Source: JAWMQL01 sp033283165 | Lineage (GTDB): Bacteria > Pseudomonadota > Gammaproteobacteria > Pseudomonadales > Halieaceae | DNA length: 64,000 nucleotides | NCBI GenBank assembly: GCA_033283165.1 | Contig: JAWMQL010000008.1 | Span: 1-64,000, forward strand | Direction: 5' to 3' | In this document: in pieces, positions 27,526-35,895 of the stretch | Numbering within the stretch: position 1 is the stretch's first letter | Layout: each line of letters begins with the position of its first letter | The notes under the pieces: model-generated | Database searches by the model: none | Told to the model about the DNA's origin: nothing | Seen by the model: only the letters and a program-made list of their open reading frames with translations | Translations under genes and position numbers: made by a program

Positions 27526-28403
27526 TGAAAGTCCTCATCCTCGGTTCCGATACGCCGATCGGCCAGGCGCTGGAAGAGCACCTGCGCCACTGGGGACGTC
27601 ACGAGGTCACGACCCTGAGCAGCGCCGCATGCCGCTGGAAGGGGGAGCGCCACGCCAAGAAGGCGGTGCGCCGGGACAAGGTCGATATCATCGTCGATAC
27701 CCGCATCTGCGCCGCCGTCGACGGAGGCATACTCGTCAACGAAATCGACCTGCAACGCTGCGACTGGCTGGCCAAGGCCTGCCACCGCAACAACATTGCC
27801 TACCTGTACCTGTCCAGTTCCCGGGTATTCTCCGGCGAACTGGATCGCCGGTACACCGAGGAAGACTACCCCGACAACCCCGAGACCGTGGGCCAGCTGT
27901 TGTTGCGCGGTGAGAACGCCGTCCGTGACCGCTGTGAACGCTACATCATCCTGCGCCTCGGGCCGGTATTCTCGCACCGCGGTATCAATGTCCTGACCCA
28001 TATGCTGCGCCGCTTACTCGAGGAAGACGGGCAACTGGAGTTGAATAACCGGGTGCGGGGCTGCCCGGTGGAGGCGACCGATGCGGCCCGGGTAGTAGCG
28101 GCCCTGCTGGACCAACTGAGCACGGGTATCGAGCCCTGGGGTATCTATCATTACGCCAGTTTCGATGAAACCAATTGCTATGAATTTGCCGAAACGCTGT
28201 TGGCTTCGGCTTCCCAGTTCTCCCAGTTCGGGGAGGGCGCGGTGCAACTGGTGCGCGACGACAAGGAGACCGGGGTCTTGCGCCGGGTTCTTGACTGCAC
28301 CAAAATCCGCTCCGGTTTCGCCATCAAACAGGTGCCCTGGCGGGGCTTTGTGGCCGACACCGTCAAGGCCTATTTCCAGCAACAGGCTGAATCGAGGCAG
28401 TAA
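27525..28403 (+). CDS. NAD(P)-dependent sugar-nucleotide reductase/epimerase-like protein (RmlD family)
   Basis: A 292-residue short-chain-type protein with Rossmann start KVLILGSDTPIGQALEEHL, SSSRVFSGELDRRYTEEDYP and GPVFSHRGINVLTHMLRRLL; the family includes dTDP-4-dehydrorhamnose reductase. YLYLSSSRVFSG replaces the classic STDYVFDG, so the substrate is unclear. The GTG start at 27525 follows ssb by 15 bases; I infer co-transcription and weak coupling. Confidence 0.75.
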   Translation: MKVLILGSDTPIGQALEEHLRHWGRHEVTTLSSAACRWKGERHAKKAVRRDKVDIIVDTRICAAVDGGILVNEIDLQRCDWLAKACHRNNIAYLYLSSSRVFSGELDRRYTEEDYPDNPETVGQLLLRGENAVRDRCERYIILRLGPVFSHRGINVLTHMLRRLLEEDGQLELNNRVRGCPVEATDAARVVAALLDQLSTGIEPWGIYHYASFDETNCYEFAETLLASASQFSQFGEGAVQLVRDDKETGVLRRVLDCTKIRSGFAIKQVPWRGFVADTVKAYFQQQAESRQ

Positions 28404-28405
28404 GC

Positions 28406-28936
28406 ATGGCTAAAGCAACCGATACCACCCCCCAGTCCCTGGGTGTGGCTGTACTGACGGTTTCCGATACCCGCAGCCCGTCCGATGACACCTCCGGACA
28501 GTACCTGGCAGAGGCCCTGCAGGAAGCCGGCCACCAGCTGGTGGGACGCGAGATCGTAAAAGACGATATCTACTGGATTCGGGCCATGGTGTCTGCCTGG
28601 ATCGCCGAGCCCGGGGTCGAGGCGGTACTTGTCACGGGCGGCACCGGATTCTCCGGCCGCGATTCCACCCCCGAGGCGGTTGCGCCCCTGTTCGACAAGG
28701 AGATCGACGGTTTCGGGGAGGTGTTCCGGGCGCTGTCCTTCCAGACTATCGGTTCCTCCACGATCCAGTCGCGAGCGGTCGCCGGTTTCGCCAACAGCAC
28801 CGTGGTGTTCTGCATGCCGGGTTCCACCGGAGCCTGCCGCGACGCCTGGGAAGGTATCATCCGCGACCAGTTGGACAGTACCTGCAAACCCTGTAATTTC
28901 GTCGGGGTCCTGCGCGCCCGGGAACAGCACACTTGA
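28406..28936 (+). CDS. moaB: Molybdenum cofactor biosynthesis protein MoaB/MogA family
   Basis: A 176-residue protein with LTVSDTRSPSDDTSGQYLAE, LVTGGTGFSGRDSTPEAVAP and MPGSTGACRDAWEGIIRDQL, the MoaB-type molybdopterin-binding fold. In E. coli MogA adenylylates molybdopterin; MoaB is related and partly redundant. It is followed by moeA with a four-base overlap. Confidence 0.92.
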   Translation: MAKATDTTPQSLGVAVLTVSDTRSPSDDTSGQYLAEALQEAGHQLVGREIVKDDIYWIRAMVSAWIAEPGVEAVLVTGGTGFSGRDSTPEAVAPLFDKEIDGFGEVFRALSFQTIGSSTIQSRAVAGFANSTVVFCMPGSTGACRDAWEGIIRDQLDSTCKPCNFVGVLRAREQHT

Positions 28937-30213
28937 GCACACTCACGCCCCTGGCCGATGCCCTGCAACAGTTGCTGGGCTCGATCCGGTCGACCCCGGA
29001 GGTGCAGCAACTTGCCCTGCTGGACGCCGCAGGGCGGGTGTTGGCGGAGGACGTGTCCTCGCCGATCGCCGTCCCCGGTGACGACAACAGCGCCATGGAC
29101 GGCTATGCCCTGCGCGTCGCCGACCTGGCGGGCGCCCCTGCGCCGGGCGCCCCTACGCCGGGCGCCCCTACGCCGGGTGCCCCTACGCCGGGCGCCCCTA
29201 CGCCGGGTGCCCCCCTGCGGGTAAGCCAGCGCATCCCTGCGGGCGCCATTCCAGAGCCCCTGGAGCCAGGTACCGCGGCCCGCATATTCACTGGCGCGGC
29301 GATTCCCCCCGGCGCGGACGCGGTGGTGATGCAGGAGGACTGCAGTGAGGATGGGGGGCTGGTGACCGTCAAATCCAGGCCCGCACCGGGCGAGAACATC
29401 CGTCCCCGTGGCCAGGACGTGGCCGCGGGTGAGGTGGTTTTACATAGCGGGCGCGTACTCCGTCCGCAGGACCTGGGCCTGCTGGCCTCTCTGGGTCGGG
29501 ACCGGGTGGCTGTTTATCGTCCCCTGCGGGTGGCGGTGTTGTCCACCGGTGACGAACTGGTGGAACCAGGCGCGGCGGCGCTGGCGCCGGGCCAGCTGTA
29601 CAACTCCAACCGCTATACCCTGGCTGGTCTGGTGCGCGCCCTCGGCATGGAGTTCGTGGATGGCGGCATCGTTCCCGACGATCCCGGCGCCACAGCCGCC
29701 GCGCTGTCCCAGGCTGCGGCAGAGGCCGACTGCGTGATCACCTCGGGTGGTGTGTCGGTGGGGGAAGAAGATCACGTCAAGGCCCAGGTCGAGCGACTCG
29801 GTCGGCTCGATTTGTGGAAACTGGCCATCAAGCCCGGCAAACCCCTGGCCTTTGGCAACGTGGCCGGTACCCCCTTTCTCGGCCTGCCGGGCAACCCCAG
29901 CTCGGTATTCGTCACCTTCTGCCTGGTTGCGCGGCCCTATTTGCTTAAACTGCAGGGTGCCACTGAGACGGAGCCCCCGCAGGCCATGGCGCGGGCCGGG
30001 TTCAGCACGGGCAAGCCGGGTTCACGACAGGACTACCTGCGGGTAACGGTCGTCAACACGGGGGAGGGACTGGTGGCCGAGCGTTATCCCAACCAGTCTT
30101 CCGGGGTGTTGTCCTCGGTATCCCACTCCAACGCGCTGGCGGTAGTGCCGATAGGCACCGTGGTCAGTGAGGGAGACCCGGTGCAGGTGCTCTTTCTCGA
30201 CCTGCTCACCTGA
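28933..30213 (+). CDS. moeA: Molybdopterin molybdenumtransferase MoeA
   Basis: A 426-residue enzyme inserting molybdate into molybdopterin-AMP. Conserved DDNSAMDGYALRVADLAGAP, RIFTGAAIPPGADAVVMQED, PGENIRPRGQDVAAGEVVL and LPGNPSSVFVTFCLV are present. A proline/alanine/glycine repeat, five units of GAPxP (residues 67-91), is inserted just after the N-terminal motif in a surface loop, an unusual feature for MoeA. Its start is TTG at 28933, overlapping moaB. Confidence 0.95.
   Translation: MSTLTPLADALQQLLGSIRSTPEVQQLALLDAAGRVLAEDVSSPIAVPGDDNSAMDGYALRVADLAGAPAPGAPTPGAPTPGAPTPGAPTPGAPLRVSQRIPAGAIPEPLEPGTAARIFTGAAIPPGADAVVMQEDCSEDGGLVTVKSRPAPGENIRPRGQDVAAGEVVLHSGRVLRPQDLGLLASLGRDRVAVYRPLRVAVLSTGDELVEPGAAALAPGQLYNSNRYTLAGLVRALGMEFVDGGIVPDDPGATAAALSQAAAEADCVITSGGVSVGEEDHVKAQVERLGRLDLWKLAIKPGKPLAFGNVAGTPFLGLPGNPSSVFVTFCLVARPYLLKLQGATETEPPQAMARAGFSTGKPGSRQDYLRVTVVNTGEGLVAERYPNQSSGVLSSVSHSNALAVVPIGTVVSEGDPVQVLFLDLLT
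29131..29205 (+). repeat. 15-bp tandem repeat in moeA
   Basis: Five consecutive copies of GGCGCCCCTACGCCG (two with one change, first with G for A) encode GAPAP GAPTP GAPTP GAPTP GAPTP. A sixth, partial copy (GGTGCCCC) follows. The unit is a multiple of three, so copy changes keep the frame. It is likely prone to slippage. Confidence 0.95.
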
Positions 30214-30226
30214 GGGACGCCCGCGG

Positions 30227-31453
30227 TCAGGCGGCAAATTTCTGGAATACCAGTGAGGCGTTGGTGCCGCCGAAACCGAAACTGTTGGACATGACCCGCT
30301 GCAGGTCCACGTTATCCTGGCGCTGCAGGGCAATGGGCAGTCCCTCGGCTTCCGGGTCCAGGTTCTCGATGTTGGCCGAGGCGGCGATGAAGCCAGCCTG
30401 CTGCATCAGCAGGGAATAAATCGCCTCCTGTACGCCGGCGGCGCCCAGCGAGTGGCCGGACAGGGACTTGGTGGAACCGATCACCGGAATCGGGCCGCGA
30501 TTCTCGTAGGCCGCTTTCACCGCTTTCAGTTCCTGTATGTCACCGGCGGGAGTACTGGTGCCGTGGGCATTGATATAATCGACCTCGCCGTCCACAGTGG
30601 CCAGTGCCTGCTGCATGCAGCGCGCGGCGCCCTCACCAGAGGGCGCAACCATGTCGTAGCCGTCTGACGTGGCGCCGTAGCCCACCAGCTCGGCGTAGAT
30701 TTTCGCGCCACGCGCCTGGGCGTGCCCCAGTTCTTCCAGCACCAGCATGCCCCCGCCACCGGCGATGACGAAGCCGTCGCGGTCCGCATCGTAGGCCCGG
30801 GAAGCGCGTTCCGGCGTGTCGTTGTATTTGGTGGACAGGGCACCCATGGCATCGAACAGGCTGGACAGGGTCCAGTGCAGTTCCTCGCCGCCGCCGGCGA
30901 ATACCACGTCCTGCTTGTCGAGCTGGATCTGTTCCATGGCGTTGCCGATACAGTGGGCGCTGGTGGAGCAGGCCGATGAAATCGAGTAGTTCACCCCCTT
31001 GATCTTGAACGGGGTGGCCAGGCAGGCAGATACGGTGCTGCCCATGGTCTGGGTCACCCGGTAGGGACCCACCCGGCGCAGGCCGCGCTCGCGCAGAATG
31101 TCGGCGGCCTCGGTCTGGCTGGCAGAAGAGGCACCACCGGAGCCGGCGATAATGCCTGTGCGCACATTGGATACGTCTGTCTCCGCCAGCCCCGCATCCG
31201 CGATGGCCTGCTGCATGGAGATGTACGCAAACGCCGCGGCGTCGCCCATGAATCGCAGCTGCTTGCGATCGATCAGCTCGGCGGTATTGATGTTGGGTGC
31301 GCCGGCGATATGGGAGCGCATCCCAATATCGATTTGTTCCTGCCGGGTGCTGATGCCGGACTTGCCCTCATACAGGGACCGGGTGACGGCCTCTGCATCG
31401 TTACCCAGGCAGGATACGATACCCAACCCGGTAACCACTACTCGTCTTGCCAT
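30227..31453 (-). CDS. fabB: Beta-ketoacyl-ACP synthase I
   Basis: A 408-residue condensing enzyme. The catalytic triad is C162 (SSACSTSAH), H297 (NAHGTSTPAGD) and H334 (STKSLSGHSLGAAG). FabB elongates the cis-3-decenoyl-ACP made by FabA and so commits carbon to unsaturated fatty acids. It is co-transcribed with fabA, four bases apart, and convergent with moeA. Confidence 0.98.
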   Translation of the reverse strand: MARRVVVTGLGIVSCLGNDAEAVTRSLYEGKSGISTRQEQIDIGMRSHIAGAPNINTAELIDRKQLRFMGDAAAFAYISMQQAIADAGLAETDVSNVRTGIIAGSGGASSASQTEAADILRERGLRRVGPYRVTQTMGSTVSACLATPFKIKGVNYSISSACSTSAHCIGNAMEQIQLDKQDVVFAGGGEELHWTLSSLFDAMGALSTKYNDTPERASRAYDADRDGFVIAGGGGMLVLEELGHAQARGAKIYAELVGYGATSDGYDMVAPSGEGAARCMQQALATVDGEVDYINAHGTSTPAGDIQELKAVKAAYENRGPIPVIGSTKSLSGHSLGAAGVQEAIYSLLMQQAGFIAASANIENLDPEAEGLPIALQRQDNVDLQRVMSNSFGFGGTNASLVFQKFAA

Positions 31454-31457
31454 GGCT

Positions 31458-31973
31458 CTAGAAGGACTCCGTAGACTGAAACAAGCCGACCCGCAGGTCG
31501 GTGGCGTGATAGATTTCGCGTCCGTCCACGGAAACCGTGCCGTCGGCGATGCCCATGATCAGCTTGCGCTCGATCACGCGCTTCATGTTGATGTTGTACA
31601 CCACCTGGCTCGCGCTGGGCAGGATCTGGCCGGTAAACTTCACCTCGCCGCATCCCAGGGCGCGGCCGCGGCCGGGGTTGCCGCGCCAGCCCAGGAAGAA
31701 CCCCACCAGCTGCCACATGGCGTCCAGTCCCAGGCAACCCGGCATGACCGGGTCACTGGGGAAATGGCAGTCGAAAAACCACAGGTCGGGGTGGATATCC
31801 AGTTCGGCCACGATCTCGCCCTTGCCGTAACTGCCGCCTTCGGAGCTGATGTGGCTGATGCGGTCCAGCATCAGCATATTGTCCACCGGCAGGCGGGCGT
31901 TGCCCTCGCCAAACAATTCGCCGTGGCCGCAGGCGACCAGCTCTTCCTTGGCGTAAGAATGTTGTTGCGTCAT
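31458..31973 (-). CDS. fabA: 3-hydroxydecanoyl-ACP dehydratase/isomerase
   Basis: A 171-residue hot-dog-fold enzyme. The catalytic residues H70 (FFDCHFPSDPVMPGC) and D84 (LGLDAMWQL) are in the positions known for E. coli FabA. It dehydrates and isomerises the 10-carbon intermediate, the branch point for unsaturated fatty acid synthesis. ATG 31973 (MTQQHSYAKEEL) is chosen; upstream codons would add 54 unrelated residues. TAGAAT (32044-32039) may be the -10; the -35 is poor. Confidence 0.98.
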   Translation of the reverse strand: MTQQHSYAKEELVACGHGELFGEGNARLPVDNMLMLDRISHISSEGGSYGKGEIVAELDIHPDLWFFDCHFPSDPVMPGCLGLDAMWQLVGFFLGWRGNPGRGRALGCGEVKFTGQILPSASQVVYNINMKRVIERKLIMGIADGTVSVDGREIYHATDLRVGLFQSTESF

Positions 31974-32204
31974 AGTGATTCCAGTGTGAAACAGGCGCTC
32001 GCGCGACCCTTTCGTCGGGTCGATATGCGAGGCTGCCCATTCTAAAGGCTGGTGTGTACAAGTCCAGTTAAAATGCGGCTTTGCAGGCAGCGCCGCTGGC
32101 CATCGGCGGGCGCTTCGGATACCATGAAAAGACAACTGATTTTCATCAATCGCCCCTGAGGCCGGGTAATCCCTGCGCCAGTACAGGAGCGCTACAGGAA
32201 CGCA

Positions 32205-33620
32205 ATGCTAGTACCCGTTTTGCTCTCTGGCGGTATCGGAAGCCGCCTCTGGCCGGTCTCGCGCGAGTTACACCCCAAACAATTCCTGCCCCTGGCTGGC
32301 GAGTTGTCCATGTTGCAGCAGACCATGCACCGCACCTCGCGGTTGGAAGCGGCCAATCCCCTGGTGGTTTGTAACGAAGAGCACCGATTCATGGTGGCGG
32401 AGCAATTGCGCCAGCAAAGTATTGAGGCCAGCGCCCTGATCCTGGAACCCGCAGGTCGCAATACGGCGCCAGCGGTCGCGTTGGCCGCGCTGCAGGTGGT
32501 GGCGGACGACCCGGATGCGGTACTGCTGGTGCTGCCCGCGGATCACCTGATACAGGACAATTCGGCGTTCGCCGATGCGGTGGTAAAAGCCATCCCCCTG
32601 GCAGAGCGGGGCCGCCTGATGACTTTCGGCGTGGTACCGACCAGCGCCGAGACCGGCTATGGCTATATCCGCTGCGGGGCGGAACTGGGTACCGACCTGT
32701 TTGAGCTGGATACTTTTGTCGAAAAGCCCGACGCAGACACCGCCCAGGCCTACGTGGACAGTGGCAAGTACCTGTGGAACAGCGGCATGTTCCTGCTGCG
32801 GGCGGAAACCTACCTGGAGGAACTGGAGCAGCAGGCGCCGGACATGCTGGCCTGTTGCCGCCGCGCCATGGCCCAGGCGACCCGGGACATGGATTTCGTG
32901 CGGCCGGACAACCAGGCGTTTCTGGCCAGTCCCGCGGATAGCATCGACTACGCGGTGATGGAAAAAACCAGCCGTGGCGGGGTGGTCTCCCTGGACTGTG
33001 GCTGGAGCGACGTGGGTGCCTGGTCGGCCCTGTGGGAAGTGGCAGACAGGGACGAGAATGGCAACGTGGTCGAAGGCGATGTGATCCTGGATGACTGCCG
33101 CGGCAGTTACGTGCGCAGCGAGTCGCGGCTGGTGGCCGCTACCGGCATCGACAACCTGGTGGTGGTGGAAACCCCGGACGCCATTCTGGTGTCGGACCGG
33201 GAGCAGGTGCAGAACGTCAAACGGATTGTAAATCGCCTCAAGGCTGCGGGACGCACCGAGGTCACCACCCACCGCAAGGTGTATCGCCCCTGGGGTTCCT
33301 ATGAATCCCTGGTGGAGAGCGAGCGGTTCCAGGTCAAGCGCATCGTGGTGAATCCGGGGGCGGCGCTGTCACTGCAGATGCACCACCACCGCGCCGAGCA
33401 CTGGGTAGTGGTACACGGGACCGCCGAGGTGACCTGTGAAGACCGGACGTTCATGCTGGGCGAGGACGAATCCACCTACATTCCCCTGGGACAGAAACAC
33501 CGCCTGGCCAATCCCGGCCGCATTCCGCTGGAGTTGATCGAGGTCCAGTCCGGCTCCTACCTGGGGGAAGACGACATCGTCCGCTTTGAGGACCAGTACG
33601 GCCGCGACAAGAAACTATGA
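32205..33620 (+). CDS. manC: Mannose-1-phosphate guanylyltransferase / mannose-6-phosphate isomerase
   Basis: A 471-residue bifunctional enzyme. The N-terminal nucleotidyltransferase shows LSGGIGSRLWPVSRELHPKQ; the C-terminal type II isomerase cupin has QMHHHRAEHWVVVHGTAEV and TYIPLGQKHRLANPG. It makes GDP-mannose for exopolysaccharide or O-antigen. It heads a run with galU and manB, 16 bases before galU. algA/xanB are synonyms in other species. Confidence 0.93.
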   Translation: MLVPVLLSGGIGSRLWPVSRELHPKQFLPLAGELSMLQQTMHRTSRLEAANPLVVCNEEHRFMVAEQLRQQSIEASALILEPAGRNTAPAVALAALQVVADDPDAVLLVLPADHLIQDNSAFADAVVKAIPLAERGRLMTFGVVPTSAETGYGYIRCGAELGTDLFELDTFVEKPDADTAQAYVDSGKYLWNSGMFLLRAETYLEELEQQAPDMLACCRRAMAQATRDMDFVRPDNQAFLASPADSIDYAVMEKTSRGGVVSLDCGWSDVGAWSALWEVADRDENGNVVEGDVILDDCRGSYVRSESRLVAATGIDNLVVVETPDAILVSDREQVQNVKRIVNRLKAAGRTEVTTHRKVYRPWGSYESLVESERFQVKRIVVNPGAALSLQMHHHRAEHWVVVHGTAEVTCEDRTFMLGEDESTYIPLGQKHRLANPGRIPLELIEVQSGSYLGEDDIVRFEDQYGRDKKL

Positions 33621-33636
33621 GCAAGAGAGGTACTCG

Positions 33637-34467
33637 ATGTTGATCAACAAATGCATGTTCCCGGTGGCGGGTTACGGCACCCGCTTCCTGCCCGCGACCA
33701 AATCCATGCCCAAGGAGATGCTGCCCATAGTCAACAAGCCGCTGGTGCAGTACGGGGTGGAAGAGGCAATCGAGGCGGGCATGACCACCTGCGCTCTGGT
33801 GACCGGCCGCGGTAAGCGCGCTATCGCCGACCATTTCGATATCAGCTATGAACTGGAGCACCAGATCTCTGGCACCGGCAAGGAGTCCTATCTCGCCAGT
33901 ATCCGCAACGTGCTGGACAAGGGCGTGTTCACCATGGTGCGACAGCGGGAGATGAAAGGCCTGGGTCACGCCATACTGACCGGCCAGAACCTGGTGGGCA
34001 ACGAGCCGTTCGGGGTCCTGCTGTCCGATGACCTGTGCCTGAACGAGGGCGGTCCCGGCGTGCTGGCCCAGATGGCGGAGCTGTACAAGCAGTTTCGCTG
34101 CTCCATCGTCGCGATCCAGGAAGTGCCGCCGGAAGAAACCTACAAGTATGGCGTGATTGCCGGCGAGGCGCTCAAGGACGGCATCTACCGGGTAGACAAG
34201 ATGGTGGAGAAGCCCGCGCCCGAGGAGGCACCCTCCAACCTGGCGATCATAGGCCGCTATATCCTGACCCCCGATATATTCGACATCCTGCGCGAAACGC
34301 CCCCCGGGGCGAATGGCGAGGTGCAACTGACCGATGCCCTGCAGACCCAGGCCAGCAGGGGTTGCGTCATGGCCTATAAGTTCAAGGGCCGGCGTTTCGA
34401 TTGCGGCAGTGTGCCCGGCTTCGTGGAAGCCACCAACTACGTGTACGAACACATCTACAAGCCCTAG
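33637..34467 (+). CDS. galU: UTP-glucose-1-phosphate uridylyltransferase
   Basis: A 276-residue enzyme making UDP-glucose. Motifs: GYGTRFLPATKSMPKEMLPI, VEEAIEAGMTTCALVTGRGK, GVLLSDDLCLNEGGPGVLAQ and KMVEKPAPEEAPSNLAIIGR. ATG 33637 after AGAGAGG is preferred to the in-frame 33586 start, which lies inside manC. Confidence 0.95.
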   Translation: MLINKCMFPVAGYGTRFLPATKSMPKEMLPIVNKPLVQYGVEEAIEAGMTTCALVTGRGKRAIADHFDISYELEHQISGTGKESYLASIRNVLDKGVFTMVRQREMKGLGHAILTGQNLVGNEPFGVLLSDDLCLNEGGPGVLAQMAELYKQFRCSIVAIQEVPPEETYKYGVIAGEALKDGIYRVDKMVEKPAPEEAPSNLAIIGRYILTPDIFDILRETPPGANGEVQLTDALQTQASRGCVMAYKFKGRRFDCGSVPGFVEATNYVYEHIYKP

Positions 34468-34478
34468 AACGTTTGCCC

Positions 34479-35828
34479 GTGTCGGAAATTACCTGTTTCA
34501 AGGCCTACGACGTTCGGGGCCGCGTACCTGACCAGCTCAACGAGGATATCGCCCGGCGCATCGGCCGCGCCTATGCCGAGGTCATCAGGCCCGACCAGGT
34601 CGTGGTGGGGCACGATATCCGTCTCTCGTCGGAAGCCATCAAGGCGGCCCTGTCCCGCGGCCTGATGGAACAGGGGGTCGATGTCTACGACATCGGCCTG
34701 TGCGGCACCGAGGAGATTTATTTCGCCACTTCCCACGCGGGCATGGACGGCGGTATCGCGGTCACCGCCAGCCACAATCCCAAAGACTACAACGGCATGA
34801 AATTCGTACGCGAGGAGTCGCAGCCGATTTCAGTCGATTCCGGTCTCAAGGAGATTCGCGCGCTGGCGGAACGGGACGAGTTCACCGCGGCGCCCCGCCA
34901 GGGCCAGCTGCACCGGCTGGACACGGCGGCGGCGTATACGGAGCACCTGCTCTCCTACGTGGAGATCGACCGGCTGAAACCCCTGAAAATCGTGGTCGAT
35001 GCCGGTAACGGCGGCGCCGGCCGGGTGGTGGACCTGCTGGCCACGCACCTGCCCTTCGATTTCATCCGCCTGCACCATGAACCTGACGGCAATTTCCCCA
35101 ACGGGGTTCCCAATCCGCTGCTGCCGGAGAACCGCAGTGCCACCATCGAGGCGGTGCGCAGCCATGGCGCCGACCTGGGCCTGGCCTGGGACGGTGACTT
35201 CGATCGCTGTTTTTTCTTCGATGAGAGCGGCGAGTTTATCGAGGGCTACTACCTGGTGGGCCTGCTGGCGGAAGCTTTCCTGCAGCGCGAGCCCGGCGCC
35301 CGGATCGTGCACGACCCGCGCCTGACCTGGAACACCGAGGATATCGTGCGGGCCAACGGCGGTGAACCGGTGCTGACCAAGTGCGGCCACGCGTTCATCA
35401 AGGAGCGGATGCGCAGGGAGAATGCGATCTATGGCGGCGAGATGAGCGCCCACCATTATTTCCGCGATTTCGCCTACTGCGACAGCGGCATGATCCCCTG
35501 GTTGCTGGTGGCCGGCCTCATATCGAGTACCGGCAGGAACCTGGGTACCCTGGTGCGGGAGCGCGTCACCGCCTTCCCCTGCAGCGGCGAAATCAATCGC
35601 GAGGTCGCCGACGCCGCGGCGGTGCTGACCCGGGCCGAACAGGCCTATGCCGGCGAAGCGCAGGCAGTGGACCACACCGACGGGGTCAGCATGGATTGCG
35701 GCAACTGGCGTTTCAACCTGCGCATGTCCAATACCGAGCCGGTAGTGCGCTTGAACGTGGAAAGTCGCGCTGACCCCGTGCTGATGGCGGCCAAGACCGC
35801 CGAGCTACTCGCCCTGATCGAACAGTAG
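34479..35828 (+). CDS. manB: Phosphomannomutase (CpsG/ManB type)
   Basis: A 449-residue phosphohexomutase. GTG 34479 gives VSEITCFKAYDVRGRVPDQL. The phosphoserine loop GGIAVTASHNPKDYNGMKFV, the metal site DGDFDRCFFFD and the substrate loop GGEMSAHHYFRDFAYCDSG match E. coli CpsG closely. It converts mannose-6-P to mannose-1-P for manC. The 3' end runs into a REP-like pair. Confidence 0.95.
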   Translation: MSEITCFKAYDVRGRVPDQLNEDIARRIGRAYAEVIRPDQVVVGHDIRLSSEAIKAALSRGLMEQGVDVYDIGLCGTEEIYFATSHAGMDGGIAVTASHNPKDYNGMKFVREESQPISVDSGLKEIRALAERDEFTAAPRQGQLHRLDTAAAYTEHLLSYVEIDRLKPLKIVVDAGNGGAGRVVDLLATHLPFDFIRLHHEPDGNFPNGVPNPLLPENRSATIEAVRSHGADLGLAWDGDFDRCFFFDESGEFIEGYYLVGLLAEAFLQREPGARIVHDPRLTWNTEDIVRANGGEPVLTKCGHAFIKERMRRENAIYGGEMSAHHYFRDFAYCDSGMIPWLLVAGLISSTGRNLGTLVRERVTAFPCSGEINREVADAAAVLTRAEQAYAGEAQAVDHTDGVSMDCGNWRFNLRMSNTEPVVRLNVESRADPVLMAAKTAELLALIEQ

Positions 35829-35895
35829 TGGATCCCGGCGTGCGCCGGGAAGACGCTACTGCGTCGTCACCCCTGCGAAGGCGGGGGTCCCGCCT
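35828..35895. repeat. Paired REP-like palindromes at the manB/pgi junction
   Basis: Two inverted palindromic units: GGATCCCGGCGTGCGCCGGG (35830-35849) and GTCACCCCTGCGAAGGCGGGGG (35864-35886, shared with the pgi end), separated by a short spacer. The layout is that of a bacterial interspersed mosaic element between convergent genes. Confidence 0.7.

Noticed and set aside
29131..29217. CRISPR-like repeats
   Set aside because: Units are contiguous 15-mers with no spacers, and lie in frame within moeA.
32039..32070. FabR/DesT-like palindrome before fabA
   Set aside because: Only a GTACA fragment is present; the arms are not symmetrical.
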